A DNA stretch of 64,000 nucleotides, from the NCBI GenBank assembly GCA_011800155.1, contig CM022375.1:1550001-1614000 (forward strand). The letters run 5' to 3'. Source of the DNA: Flammulina velutipes. Taxonomy: Eukaryota > Basidiomycota > Agaricomycetes > Agaricales > Physalacriaceae. Numbering within the stretch: the first letter of the stretch is position 1; every line of letters starts with the position of its first letter. The notes under the pieces were generated by a model. That model saw only the letters and a list, made by a program, of their open reading frames with translations. It did no database searches and was not told the DNA's origin. Shown in pieces: positions 33,501 through 47,770 of the stretch. A program made the translations under genes and the position numbers.

Positions 33501-36018
33501 GCTTTCCGAATCAATATCGGCGTCTATACAGAACTTCAGTCAACTCAGAGTACGGCAAACAAAAGGAAGGACGAACCAGATACTCAAACTCATCCGTAGT
33601 AGCTGTACGCTAGTTTTAATCTCGCATAGCCTGAGCAAACGTGAGTAGAACACCTCGTTGAAGCATAGACAACTGACATTTAATACTTCGTCCATAGTCT
33701 TGAACGCGCCCAAGTTGACACACACCCGACCATTCTGGAGTTGTCTGACTCGAGGACGAGTACGGAGACCCTGTAGATAGATGGCGAAGACAGGATCGCA
33801 AGACCCCAGCGTCACTGACACGGTTCGACAATGAAGCTATAGTGTTAGCGTTCAGTCCGAGCGCTCCCCAAGGCTCACGAATAAACCTGTTTCGAGAGAT
33901 GAGTAATAGACGACAGCATCGAGCGATGAAACATACCTCGTACATGTCGTTCTATATGACCCAGCTCAATAGCTAAGAAGCGCCGCGTCTGTTGAGGAAC
34001 GGTCGACTCTGTCTCGAGTTTGGACCTTCGCGTCCTATAAATATGTCAGCAAAAGAATGTGAAGGTAAAAACAGAACGCACCGAAAAGCATAGCTATACC
34101 AGCCAACGAATAGTCCGGCCCCTCGAATCCTGAATGAGAGTTTGTCAATGCTTGGGCAAGCCCAAGAACCTATGCGCCGAAGGAAACTACAAAAGATTAG
34201 TGGTGTTCCAGCCAATGGGCAACATATACTTCACGACATATATAGAATGGCAACGAGAGCTCGCGCACTAGTACAAGAAATGCGAACGACGAAACACTGT
34301 GAGCAATTGTCCATTGTTTCCGTACAGCGAAACCTAATTCAGCACACAGACATCACTTATACAATCTAACGAATTAGTCCACTTGCCCTCCTCCTACCAT
34401 CTACACCTCGTCCGTGACACCCCATGATGCGCGCACATCATCACCAGCAGACGACACGGACGACACACATCTGAGTACACTGCCATCCCGCATCTCGGAC
34501 GTTTTGCCGTGAACCGTGCAACGTCAAAGCCGTTCATATAGGCAGTCACCACGACGTTAAAGTCGGTTGCCTATGTTCACCTGTTGGGGGTACCGTCACC
34601 CCCTACAGCCCTGCACCTTTTCCTCGCTGTTTGTTGTCCGCATTGGAATATCTCTCCTGTTCGTCTTCAACCTGCAGGACATTGATCAGTACGATGAGCT
34701 TCAATTATCCATGATAAAAGCTCACTTGGAAGGGGAAAGCATGTCGAACTAGCACATCCATCCACCGGGCAGCCAGACACGGTAGGCGTAACAATAAGAG
34801 GGCCCTATCAAAGACGTTAGCATGGTCAAAGCAAATAGTGGACAACGTACCTTGACGTCTTTCATAGCTATACCAGACTCCTCTCGTCATCCGTCGAGCG
34901 TTCGACATGCATTTCTCGAGGTACCCGATGGAAGAGGATCGACGAAACGATGTCTTCAGTCTTTCCCAACGTAGGCGAACCCTCCGGGCAAGATACCGCC
35001 ATGCGTGAGAGGTGTCGACTCTGGCCGTCGTCGCGGTCTCCCGAGTGAAGGGGTTGAAGGAGAACACAATATGTCCCGTTTGGACCAGTTCCCGGATTCG
35101 AAGTTCCACCGGTTCGACGCAAGGAACGATCTCTCCAGGCGACTAGATATCTCGTCATTCCTTGGGCAACAGCGACGGAACTGTGCACCTCTGGAAGGGC
35201 AACAGCGTAAAATGAGGGATTGACGTTGGACGGCGTCGGAAGGACCAATTGAGGGAAAAGGTTGGGCAGGTTGCAGGCGTAAAGAATTGTAAACAGATTC
35301 CTCAGCGAAATCGCAGAAGACGTCAGCGCGTCCAAAGATGCGGACAAACGTCCCGTCGGTAAAGTCCAGTTGAATTTTTTGGGAGAGCGAACCCGTGAAA
35401 TTGGGTGATAAGGGTACGGGAATGTCGAGGAAGATGGTGAATGGAGGATGTACATCGTCGTCTTGTTCATGTATGACAAGGACGAGGTGCAGCACGGACA
35501 ACCAACCACTGCACGTCTTGCTCCAGGGACGCGACAAATCTGAGAATATCGAGGGGAAGGAGGAGGAGATGCGGTTTGAGCTCGTCGCAGTGCGATTCCG
35601 ATATGCCAACCACGGCGCGGGGTACGTTCGACTTGGAGAGCGCCAAAGGACATAGGTTAACCGTCTCGTCGTAGTTTCCAACGACGCTGACAAGCTCGTC
35701 CTCTTCGTATTTCCAGGCGTCGTCGTTGCACCACGCGTTGGGGGGATACCCTTCTTCGTCAGTCGCCGTCGTATACTGAATACTGAGCGTATGCTGCAGC
35801 ACAGGACTACCGCCCACGGGCGTATGCCGGCGTCGATGAAACAGAGAAGGATAGGACATAACATTTACAGGAGCAGCAGCGATGTCTCCATCCATATTCT
35901 TCCTGCGTTTCTGTGTCGGCGGGGATAGTGACTCTGCACCGCGTTTCTTGCCCTTGGCGTTGACCGACGCGCCTTTGAGGATGCGCAGAGGTTCGGTATG
36001 TTGAGAGCGGGCCGGCAA
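30525..36018 (-). pseudogene. SHPRH/Irc20-like gene, probably broken (copy 2)
   Basis: Same structure and same apparent defects as copy 1, with the RING near 31.70-31.90 kb and helicase lobe 2 near 30.71-31.45 kb. Around lobe 2 several residues differ from copy 1, and the protein ends LRD rather than LRN. A one-base longer G run near 34587 extends a small unrelated ORF only. Since the shared defects are in all copies, the damage came before the amplification. Confidence 0.6.
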
Positions 36019-37302
36019 TGTTGGGCGTGGGTGTTGTAGTATACCGATGTGGAGCGAATGGGTTCATTGTGGTAGGAGACGCCCGTACGCATCGTCGACG
36101 ATGGTGGGAGGAACGCAGGAGGGAAGAGTCACAACGGACACGACCCCGGGACAGTCGAGTCGAGCGAATCCATGCATTGTCGCCAGGAAGGAGGATGCGG
36201 GCGACAGAAGAAGGTGGAATCGGTGGCCTGTCATCGTCAGCATGCATCGAGGTGGAGCGGCGGGTGCGTACCTGCGGGGCTGCGTCCTCTCTTTGGACGT
36301 CGTCGTCGTTGATCGCAAGACGCATGTCCTCGGCCATCCCGGACATTCGGTCCGGACTCTATTAATACTTTGGTTCTCTACGTACTCCTCCTTTGCGTGT
36401 CTGCCTCGCCGCCCGCACTCTCAATGCCGCCTGCCGCCTCTCGTAAACAGGCGACGTCAACAAGCTGCAGCCAGTCAGAGAGTGAGCGAGCATTGACCAA
36501 CAAGAAGGCTTACCATCGCGTTTAACTTCCGCCTGCATATCAATGTATGCATCACCGCCGATGTGCGTCTAATCCTATAGTCCATAAGTCTCAGTATTGA
36601 GGTTGAAGCAGTCCGCGTGGGCACTCACCAAACGAATTGAAGCATCTGCAAGCCCCCTCTGTTCTTTCGTGCGACAGACTGCGAGTCGTTCAGCGTACGG
36701 ACAGCCCAACCCATACAAACACTTACTAGGAGTGTCCATTCATAGATATAACTATTCCTATGAGCGAGTTAGGAAATCGTCCGTACAGTCTATACGCGCA
36801 CTTGCCTTGTGTTCGTTCGGTCGTTTCGTATCTCCGCGAAGACTATGGTGACGGTCAGCAAAGGTTTCTTATGGTATATGAAGGAAACGTACCATGTTTG
36901 AATCCTCCGACGCGCACACTGGCCACATCGGTATACCGATGAGCAGTTCGCCAGAACTGTGTTGGCCACGTTGCGCGCGGAGCTGTGTAAATCGAGCTTG
37001 GATGACAGGATGATTCAAACGCTAAAGGAGCAAGGTCACCGAAAACACTAGGGCTATCGTTCAGAAGACGTACCTCTGACCAAAGGGACACGGAATGGTG
37101 TTGGCATATGGCCGTGGAAACGATAGAATACTATTTATTATCTATGGGCTGGTTAGTTGGTGAAAACATTGGCTAGACTGGAGAGAAACGTACTGCGAAT
37201 ACGGAGGGTGTCATCTCCCTTGCATTATCGTGGTGGTTGAGGTTTGTCGCCTAGTCTGTAGTGCTGGTTGAGAACGGATAGGGTTTAGTATAGGAAAGAC
37301 GA

Positions 37303-37964
37303 ACCTTCATCCTATGCCTTCGGCGCTTCCCAACGATCATCGTAGCCGCCTCTCCTATGAACGGTGTTGGTAGTAGAGAGAAGTGTATGGGAGTCTGACG
37401 TCTAAGCCCAGAGGCGCGCAGACCATAGACGATGTATCAAAAAGCAAGGCGTCCCAAATGCTATAGGTTGTGAGCAAAGAAAATAGTCGTCGCCGGTATG
37501 AGAAACGTACCAGAGGAAACCTAACGAGAACACCTCTCGTGTTCTCATGTCCTGCATCCGTGCCCATACGTTCGATATCCAGACCCTATGGCTGAGCGTT
37601 GGCGGCTAGCAAGACGAGGTTGAATTGTAGAAACATACCAGGCGAAAACGGTGGACGGCTGAGTGAGAGGTATATCTTCTATGGTATTCGTTAGTCTCGA
37701 ATAGAATGGTACCAATAAGCATACCTTTGCGAATTTGCTGCTTGGCGTAGCAACGTGTCGCATAGTCGCAACTAGAAATCCTATGTGTCACTGTGAGCAT
37801 ATAGGACGAATAGAATAAGAATAGAGAAGCACATACAGGTAGTAGCAAATGTCCCGAACGTCCCAACGAAGACTAAGAAAAATAGTCGTCACGGTAAGAG
37901 CTAAGGTATCGTGGGAAATAACTGTACATTGCTTGATCGCTGTTCTGCTCGACAGCGAGAACAT
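37303..37964 (-). CDS. Unknown gene of very short exons (copy 2)
   Basis: Identical in sequence and exon layout to the copy at 25551-26212; the start ATG is at 37964. Confidence 0.4.
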
Positions 37965-39590
37965 TCTTGGCGAGGGTGCGGGGGTTCTTCACAATGGATA
38001 GAGCGAAGATAGAGCTTATGAGAGGAATAAGAAGAGAGGGGAATGGGAAAGTAAAGTAAGAGGGAAAGGAATGATGAGTTATCAGCATCCTCCCCCCGTA
38101 CTTATACCCAATATCGTGCCGTTCTCGGACGCGGATACACGGGCCCCACTACAGTCACATCACTGACATATCCCCGGTCAGGCCGAAAGAAGAGCCCAAA
38201 ACCATGGAAGTGCGGAATCAGCTTTGATGAGAAGAGGGTGGCGGCGCGTACAATATTCAAGTATGTACCTGTTCCTGCACATTCGAACCTCAAATGATTT
38301 CAAAAGTAACCTTGGGATAAATATGTTAGACATGCGCGAGCCTCCTGTAAGCTTACAATGGCTTACAATGAGCTAACAAGCACCCTTTCCTCCTCCTCTC
38401 CCCTCCTCAAGCCTCCTCCATCCAATGCGCGTAACTACTTCCGCATATTCATCAAGGGTCATGTCACGTCACCCTCTGATCGTCGTAGGCGGCCTCTTGA
38501 ACCGCTGAAGGCTCGACCATCCAATTAGTGCTAACGGCCCAATCGTACCCTGCCCGCTCGCGGACTCCCAAAGATGACTCCAAATACCAAGACAAGACAC
38601 GTAAGATAACCGAGGAGGCGTCCGTCCATCCGCACGCTCCAAGCAGTATCGAGTATCGAGGAAATGTCGGACGACACAATAGCGCACGGTAAGTAAGGAC
38701 AGCGAACAAGGTTAACAGTAGAATACATACCAATACCAATACACACTTGAGATATGAGCTTTGATAAATCGAGAATGAGAATGAGAGCGCACGACACGAG
38801 CTGGCGAAGATGAGAGTCGCGAGCAAAGAGGACGTTGCGTCACGATTAGATTGTCAGTTCACGTCACAGGGGCTGATCATCTTGATAGCCTTTGTTTTCA
38901 GGGTTCAAGCGTCCTCAGCTACAATTCGAGCTATTGGACGCGTTTTAACGTGTTTGAGCCCTCGGAATGAATGATATTTTGTGAATAAAGGTCAATTAAG
39001 ACAATCAAAGGTGTCTACGGGGTGCGATGGTATCAGAATGAGCTCTAACCACTCCGAGCGTCGTGGCGCTCGTACCATTCGACATTGGGATAGGTAATGG
39101 GTACGTGGCACCCAGGTAAAGCTTGGCGCACCTTATTAGACCTTGTTAATACCATTTCCGATGGTCACCCTGACCATCCATTGACATCGAATATTGGAAG
39201 ATCCCCTTGAGTGGGATACCCCCGGAGGGAGAATGGCGACTGGCTATACGCCCTGTGCGCTCCAGGCGCTCCTTACAGTGTATCTTTAGGGTAATATAAA
39301 TGCAAGGAACCAACCTCCGGTGCAAACGGGGAACCCTAAACACGAGATTCAAGAAATGGTATTACAGATATATTGAGTTTAGCAATACCAGATATCCGAC
39401 TTTGCAAGATGTGAAACTTTGTTATGTCTGTGCTATATACCTCTATTATTCCAATATCATTCATTCTACAAGACGAAGGGCATTGTTTTCCCTCTGTTCT
39501 GCTATCATCTCAGTGCTCTAGCGCCCAATTCCAAGGCGGGATCCCGCCGTTATTTTCTTCTGACGAGTCAGTTTGGTTGTATTCGGGACA

Positions 39591-41187
39591 TCAAGAGTGT
39601 TTCAAATCATATATTTTGCTGTTTAAAGTACATTGTGAAGTAATATGGTAGTGTGTGAGTGGTAAACACGTCCAGACTTTCCCAACCGCGCCAAGCAAAA
39701 TCCTTCTTCCAGGAATCCAAATGGCGAGACCTGAACGACGGGTGCGAGTGCTTACTTCCGGAACACAGGGCTCTAAAGATGATGTGCGAGCCAGAAATAG
39801 AAAGGGGCAAGGATACTGTTGCTCACCGAAGTCGCCAGTGATTCGGACGATGGTGCGCGAGATACACAGGCCTGGCCGCGCAATAGGATATTTGGTGCCA
39901 GACAAGCTACGCGCTGATTCAAGTTTGAAGGTCAGAACCAAGCCCAAAATGACGGTGCAAAAGACGCACTTTTTTCCAGAAAAAAAGCCCCGCGGCGAGC
40001 GACGCACCTCTCTCTAAGGGAAGAATAGCGTCCAGAGTTGTGGGCGCAGTGGAGTGGGGTTGGAGGCAAAGACAGCGGCGAAGCCGCTGTCACGTTCTGT
40101 GTTCTGCAGGGACGGATGTAATTGTCTTTGCTCCCACCAAACGGAAGAACATATGTGGCGTCCCACGGTCTGAAATGGTGGAACGCCGCCCCGCCGCCGA
40201 CGTTCCTGTTGTCTCGAATTCCGCACTCCGGGAAGCTTGAAGGAGAATGTTAAGGTCAGTCATTCAGTCCTTTGAATATGCAAACGACACACCATTTTCA
40301 AGACAACAAAGCCCCGCGGCCAGCGACACATCCCTCTCTAAGGGTAGAATGGCGTCCAGAGTCGAGGGTGCAGTGGACTAGGTTGGAGGCAGCTGCTCTC
40401 GCGTCCTTCGTTCTGCAATGACGGATGTGATTGTCTTTGTTGCCACCGAACGGAAGAACATATGTGGCGTCCTGCACACTGAAATGTTGGAATGGGGTTT
40501 TGTGACCGACGTTTCCAGGGATTCTGATCCTGTAGTCGGTGAAGCTTGAAGGAGACACTAAGGTCAGTTATTGGGTCCTGTGAAAATGCAAACGACGCAC
40601 CCTTTTCATGGAAAAAAAATGCCCCGCGGCGAGCGAACCTCCATTCGCAGCATCCACACGAGGGTACGAGTACAGTTGAGGTATATTGGTGCCATATTCG
40701 ACATCATAATCATCGAGCTGGTGAGCAAAAATAAAAGTCAATATAGAGACAGTTTTTGAGAAATTAAAAGCCCCGCGGCGAGAGACGAACCTTTCACAGT
40801 GCTATCTTACGTTGCTGGAACGTCTCTAACTGTCTCATTGGCCATATGGTGGTGGCGCCACACTCGAAATCGAGTCCTCTAGTCGTATCTGTACCGCTCT
40901 CCTGCTGATGGTAAGGCGAGTGAGATACTGTGACAATTCGGGTCAAAAATCATGGAAAACGAGGTAAAAACGACGCACAAAATCCCAATTTTTTTGCCCC
41001 ACGGCGAGTGGCATACTACTTCATGGTGTCCGGAATGAGGCCGGGCATAAATAGGTAGAGAAATGGAGCACAACATACACTTCCAAAGGACTTGAAATAT
41101 ATGCAATTTTCTGAAAAATTTGCCTCCACGGCGAGTGGCGTACATCACCCTCGAGCGTGCATTGGTGATATCTAAGGAAATATTCAA
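39591..41187 (-). CDS. Unknown gene with duplicated exon-intron module (copy 2)
   Basis: The same sequence as 27839-29435. The paired exons lie at 40330-40557 and about 40008-40236. Confidence 0.45.
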
Positions 41188-42252
41188 GCTATAGCTTTTA
41201 AAGGATCAAGAAACGACGTACCACATATCTCCCCGCACACTGTGATGTGTTTTGGAAGAACGAGCAAGAATACAGATGACGGTAAGAAGGAGCGAGCCAC
41301 GTAACCCGCCGTAACCGCCAAGATCAACAAACTAATTGTGACGCGTCAGTGGCCCGTGACCGGAAAGAGACTATATAAGGGCGAGGATTGTGGCGACTTT
41401 CCTTCCTTCCTTTTCCCCCGGCGTCGTAATGCTTGTTCGTCACCCGAACTTTCAACAAGGTGAGCTTTGATTCTATTCATCTTCTCACAAGTCTAATCAG
41501 TTTCGGCCAACGTCTCGATGTCGCCACCCCATTCCCCATTCCCCATTTATACCTACATTTCTCCCCCCGTTGCGCCAGAGCAATCACCACGGTACGTGTC
41601 GCTCGTCGACACGTAGATGCCGAAAAGCGGACTGGATTGGTCTCGGCAGAGTGGGCTCTCCCTTCCGGGGGCGACAATCCCTCTGTGGCTGCGCCATTCC
41701 AGGTGGTGATTAGCCCGGTGTCCTGCCCGTGCCCACCCATACTTCTTGAATCGAAGTCCGGTGGAGTGCAATGTGGCGCACGGGTTCTGCCTTTTTTTGT
41801 GATTTGTATATCCTTGTAGCGCGGGGTCACGCCTGGTCGCAGTAGCCCTCCATGTACTAGACTATTTTTAAATCCAGTGTTGTCCCTACGGGGAGGCGAA
41901 GCTATGGACGAAATTAGAGATTGCACGAATAAGCCCGCCGCCTTGTCAAATTACACACAGCGGAGTGTCAATCTGTTACTTTTTAGGGGGCGACATGGGA
42001 GCCCTCTTCATCTCCCCGGTCACTCTCAAAACACAGCTTATACCCTCCCCAGTCTCCCATTCACTCGCATAATCCCCGGGAGCCACACACACTCTCCAAT
42101 GCACGCCGCATACCACACTCGATGCGGACGCCAAGCCCTCCACTTTCGCGCCAATCCACGGCATCCTTTGCGCGGAACGGCAGTAGCACTATATAACAGC
42201 AGACAAATTCCCCAGCTTCAAGTCCATGGAACACTCATAATATAATCATAGA
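41188..42252. other. Unit right end (copy 2)
   Basis: Identical to 29436-30500, including the TATA box and the ATG at 41429. Confidence 0.3.
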
Positions 42253-42276
42253 AAGATATACAGTAGATAGATTAGT

Positions 42277-45200
42277 CTAGTCTCTCAAACGCGAGGGTCC
42301 AGCAACAGCATTTTCTTGTTGCATCGGCTGTGGCGCACTTTCGGAATCGCCCATGACAACGTCCTCGGACTCGGGCACAAGATACTCCACATCCTCATAC
42401 ATGTGCGGGAACAGGATCGCCAACATATCGTCCACTCTATGCGAGGTCGTCAGTTTCCGACTCGATCAACAAGCAGTCCACACATACTTGGATATGAAAT
42501 CGCCTTTCAGTGACGTATCCTTCTTCCTCTTGTGCGACGACACGTCAACGCTTTGATTTTCACTCTTGTCATCCAAAGAAGCAATGTTCAATGTCCCCGT
42601 AGAGTTCTCTTTGGTATACAGCGACAAACCCCTTCGCGCCGCTAGGTCCAGGATGTTCTTCTCAACGGTGTCCTCCGCATAGTAGCAGTAGACTGGATAA
42701 CAGATCAGTACGTCGTACACGAAAAAATAAAGGAAAGACCTACCTTCCGTTGGCCGTGTTTGTCCCAAACGATCAATCCGAGCGATGGCCTGTATCTCGA
42801 AACCATGCTGGACGACGCTCTCCAGCAGGAATACCCTTGAAGCGCACGTAATGTTCAGCCCAGCGTTTTCACGCTCACTGGGACAAAGATAAGCAAATGA
42901 TTATGACAGAACACGCTTGCTTACCCATGAAGAAGTAACACTTGGATGGCTATATCATTTTTGAACCGCGTGGCAGCCGGTGCACCCTTCGCGCCTTGGT
43001 CGATCCGCAGACAGCCAATCCCGTTATGGTTCAACGCTCTTTCAAGAACTAGTTGAGAGTGAGTATCATATACAGACGACGAAACGAAACGTACTCTGAA
43101 GCGAGTCTGCCCATGCCGAGAAAACGATGCTCTTACTCCCTGGTTCGATATCCTGGAGATATAGCAGATGCCGCAGGAGAGTCTGGATCTTCTGCCCGTA
43201 ATCGCCATACGATCGATACGTTTGTATAGTTTCAAACGTCATTTGAGCTGTAGAAACAATGAGCTCAGTCCAATGCGCCAACAAAGCCACTCACGAATCT
43301 GATTGTATTCGAATTTGCGTTGAGATTGCACTGCGGCCTCTCCAGTTGGCCGTTTGACTGGTGTTTTGCCTTCACCGTTCACGGTAAACCTCTGGAGGTT
43401 TTGGAAATCGATTGTTACCCTACCTCGTGCATCAACAAAGGCGACATCGAAGAAAGGAACCGACCATACCGACAAACGGGACACACTTTGCCCTTTTTCC
43501 CCTCAGTCCACGCCTTGAAACACCCTTCGCAATACACGTGTGCGCTACGGGAAGATGAGAACATGGAAACCCAGCAGCCGAAAAGAACATACCATCCAGT
43601 GATAAATCCCCGCTCAAACTCACACCCACAAAGGACACAGTCATCATCTCCTTCTTGGCCCTGCCCCTCATCACGGTCTTTCTGTAGATTCTCCATGTAC
43701 CGTTGCCTCGCCCGATTCGTCTTTAGACTTGCATCCAGCGCCACTAATTCATTTTCGCACTCCTGCACCGCCTCTTCATAGGACATACCCTCCCATGAGA
43801 CTTGGGTAACGGTATCAGAGATCTCCTGCAGTTGGCGGAAATATAGAATGCGCTGATTGAACGCCTTCCGGAACAGCGCGAGGTCCGCGTCGAGCTTGTC
43901 CAGGGCACGACCTATGATACCCTTCTGGTGAGCAAGATACCAGGGCTAGAAGTGAAGATGCATACCTTGATCAGCCATCAGCTCACGCACTTCCGATATT
44001 AACCTTTTCAGTAGGGGTCTCTCAACATCCGACTCGCGTGTAACCCGATTGAAGGCACTAGTGAGATCAACCAAAACCTACAAACATTGAGTGTCACTCG
44101 AAGGTCAGATCAATACGACTCACCGACTTGACGGACTTCCCATCCAACGCCTCCAAAAGCTCTCGCCTTTGTTCGTTCAACTCCTGCTTCAACACTTCAT
44201 GCTCCGGCTGGAGCTCGATATCCCCGTGGTCGTTAGCCTTCTTTTCCTCGGCGGCAGCATTCATCGCTGCTTGAGTTTTGCGAACCCGTTTCTCCCTGCA
44301 AAGGATATCATTAGTATCCGGATGAATACACTGACCGAAAAGGCTTACCGCACATCGTGAGCAGCCAACAACGTCCGCTCATTCACCAGTGCCTGCCGAC
44401 GGTCTGAAAGCAGCGCCGTATACGCCTGCAAGTACGTCTCCGCCTCTCCTTGGTCATCAATGCTCCTTTGATATTCCTGTCCATCAGCTTCGCCATCATT
44501 CGAAATTAGCTTGCTCGTCAACAGATTGTGCAACCGACTGCGCCACTGCCAAAGAAGCTCAGATTGGACATTCAAAACGTCTTCAACCATATCATGGAAG
44601 TCCTCGACCTGTAAATCTTTCAGTAGTGGTACAAATACAAAGAAGACGAAGACCTACAATTACCCTGGACCGAACACCCCCATCCTCTAGATACGGAACC
44701 TCGATCCATAGTGTTTTGTCATCGATGCCTTGCATTGTAGCATCCACATCAAGCTGCTCCATTCCCTTGTTTGCCTCCTCCGCAGTACCTGGTATCAACA
44801 ATCGTTAACATAGAACGAAGGCGGACAACAACATAGGCTCACCTTTGAGAAGATCCCGCCGAAGCACCTCACAAAACCCATATGCAGCCGACTCCTCCTC
44901 CTCGAAAGACGCGCCCAAACCATTGTACAAATCGCCCTGCAAGAACTTGATGTGATGTAGTACAATCCGACTCTCCCGAAGCCGGTTGCTCAGCGCTTGC
45001 TGTTTGTGCTTGTGCTCATCAGGAGCTGCAGAACGAGGCATACCATTCTCCTCCACTGACTGCTCACGTTCCTTGCCTTTGCCATTGACGTCAGGCTCTT
45101 CGCTGGCCTTCTTCGACGATCCTATCTTGAGCGCCTGGCCCGAGCAGCTACCTCATCCTCGACGATCTTGATCCTGTCCATGCCCTCGTTCTCAGCGGCG

Positions 45201-47770
45201 ACCAGCAGCTCCAGTGCTTCGTGGTGGTTTGACTATTGAGCTTTTTACTTGAGCTTTCCGAATCAATATCGGCGTCTATACAGAACTTCAGTCAACTCAG
45301 AGTACGGCAAACAAAAGGAAGGACGAACCAGATACTCAAACTCATCCGTAGTAGCTGTACGCTAGTTTTAATCTCGCATAGCCTGAGCAAACGTGAGTAG
45401 AACACCTCGTTGAAGCATAGACAACTGACATTTAATACTTCGTCCATAGTCTTGAACGCGCCCAAGTTGACACACACCCGACCATTCTGGAGTTGTCTGA
45501 CTCGAGGACGAGTACGGAGACCCTGTAGATAGATGGCGAAGACAGGATCGCAAGACCCCAGCGTCACTGACACGGTTCGACAATGAAGCTATAGTGTTAG
45601 CGTTCAGTCCGAGCGCTCCCCAAGGCTCACGAATAAACCTGTTTCGAGAGATGAGTAATAGACGACAGCATCGAGCGATGAAACATACCTCGTACATGTC
45701 GTTCTATATGACCCAGCTCAATAGCTAAGAAGCGCCGCGTCTGTTGAGGAACGGTCGACTCTGTCTCGAGTTTGGACCTTCGCGTCCTATAAATATGTCA
45801 GCAAAAGAATGTGAAGGTAAAAACAGAACGCACCGAAAAGCATAGCTATACCAGCCAACGAATAGTCCGGCCCCTCGAATCCTGAATGAGAGTTTGTCAA
45901 TGCTTGGGCAAGCCCAAGAACCTATGCGCCGAAGGAAACTACAAAAGATTAGTGGTGTTCCAGCCAATGGGCAACATATACTTCACGACATATATAGAAT
46001 GGCAACGAGAGCTCGCGCACTAGTACAAGAAATGCGAACGACGAAACACTGTGAGCAATTGTCCATTGTTTCCGTACAGCGAAACCTAATTCAGCACACA
46101 GACATCACTTATACAATCTAACGAATTAGTCCACTTGCCCTCCTCCTACCATCTACACCTCGTCCGTGACACCCCATGATGCGCGCACATCATCACCAGC
46201 AGACGACACGGACGACACACATCTGAGTACACTGCCATCCCGCATCTCGGACGTTTTGCCGTGAACCGTGCAACGTCAAAGCCGTTCATATAGGCAGTCA
46301 CCACGACGTTAAAGTCGGTTGCCTATGTTCACCTGTTGGGGGTACCGTCACCCCCTACAGCCCTGCACCTTTTCCTCGCTGTTTGTTGTCCGCATTGGAA
46401 TATCTCTCCTGTTCGTCTTCAACCTGCAGGACATTGATCAGTACGATGAGCTTCAATTATCCATGATAAAAGCTCACTTGGAAGGGGAAAGCATGTCGAA
46501 CTAGCACATCCATCCACCGGGCAGCCAGACACGGTAGGCGTAACAATAAGAGGGCCCTATCAAAGACGTTAGCATGGTCAAAGCAAATAGTGGACAACGT
46601 ACCTTGACGTCTTTCATAGCTATACCAGACTCCTCTCGTCATCCGTCGAGCGTTCGACATGCATTTCTCGAGGTACCCGATGGAAGAGGATCGACGAAAC
46701 GATGTCTTCAGTCTTTCCCAACGTAGGCGAACCCTCCGGGCAAGATACCGCCATGCGTGAGAGGTGTCGACTCTGGCCGTCGTCGCGGTCTCCCGAGTGA
46801 AGGGGTTGAAGGAGAACACAATATGTCCCGTTTGGACCAGTTCCCGGATTCGAAGTTCCACCGGTTCGACGCAAGGAACGATCTCTCCAGGCGACTAGAT
46901 ATCTCGTCATTCCTTGGGCAACAGCGACGGAACTGTGCACCTCTGGAAGGGCAACAGCGTAAAATGAGGGATTGACGTTGGACGGCGTCGGAAGGACCAA
47001 TTGAGGGAAAAGGTTGGGCAGGTTGCAGGCGTAAAGAATTGTAAACAGATTCCTCAGCGAAATCGCAGAAGACGTCAGCGCGTCCAAAGATGCGGACAAA
47101 CGTCCCGTCGGTAAAGTCCAGTTGAATTTTTTGGGAGAGCGAACCCGTGAAATTGGGTGATAAGGGTACGGGAATGTCGAGGAAGATGGTGAATGGAGGA
47201 TGTACATCGTCGTCTTGTTCATGTATGACAAGGACGAGGTGCAGCACGGACAACCAACCACTGCACGTCTTGCTCCAGGGACGCGACAAATCTGAGAATA
47301 TCGAGGGGAAGGAGGAGGAGATGCGGTTTGAGCTCGTCGCAGTGCGATTCCGATATGCCAACCACGGCGCGGGGTACGTTCGACTTGGAGAGCGCCAAAG
47401 GACATAGGTTAACCGTCTCGTCGTAGTTTCCAACGACGCTGACAAGCTCGTCCTCTTCGTATTTCCAGGCGTCGTCGTTGCACCACGCGTTGGGGGGATA
47501 CCCTTCTTCGTCAGTCGCCGTCGTATACTGAATACTGAGCGTATGCTGCAGCACAGGACTACCGCCCACGGGCGTATGCCGGCGTCGATGAAACAGAGAA
47601 GGATAGGACATAACATTTACAGGAGCAGCAGCGATGTCTCCATCCATATTCTTCCTGCGTTTCTGTGTCGGCGGGGATAGTGACTCTGCACCGCGTTTCT
47701 TGCCCTTGGCGTTGACCGACGCGCCTTTGAGGATGCGCAGAGGTTCGGTATGTTGAGAGCGGGCCGGCAA
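42277..47770 (-). pseudogene. SHPRH/Irc20-like gene, probably broken (copy 3)
   Basis: Indistinguishable from copy 2 in what I compared. RING near 43.45-43.65 kb, helicase lobe 2 near 42.47-43.20 kb. Confidence 0.6.

Larger units (their letters stand above)
30501..42252. repeat. Tandem unit, copy 2 (11,752 bp)
   Basis: The full middle copy. It matches copy 3 almost base for base over their shared length; the one difference I found is A at 37302 versus C at 49054. The junction with copy 1 shows no spacer or element-like ends. Confidence 0.95.

Noticed and set aside
34567..34752. 61-aa plus-strand ORF in copies 2 and 3 only (also 46319-46504)
   Set aside because: It is opened by a single extra G relative to copy 1 and has no family match; it is most likely a chance frame.
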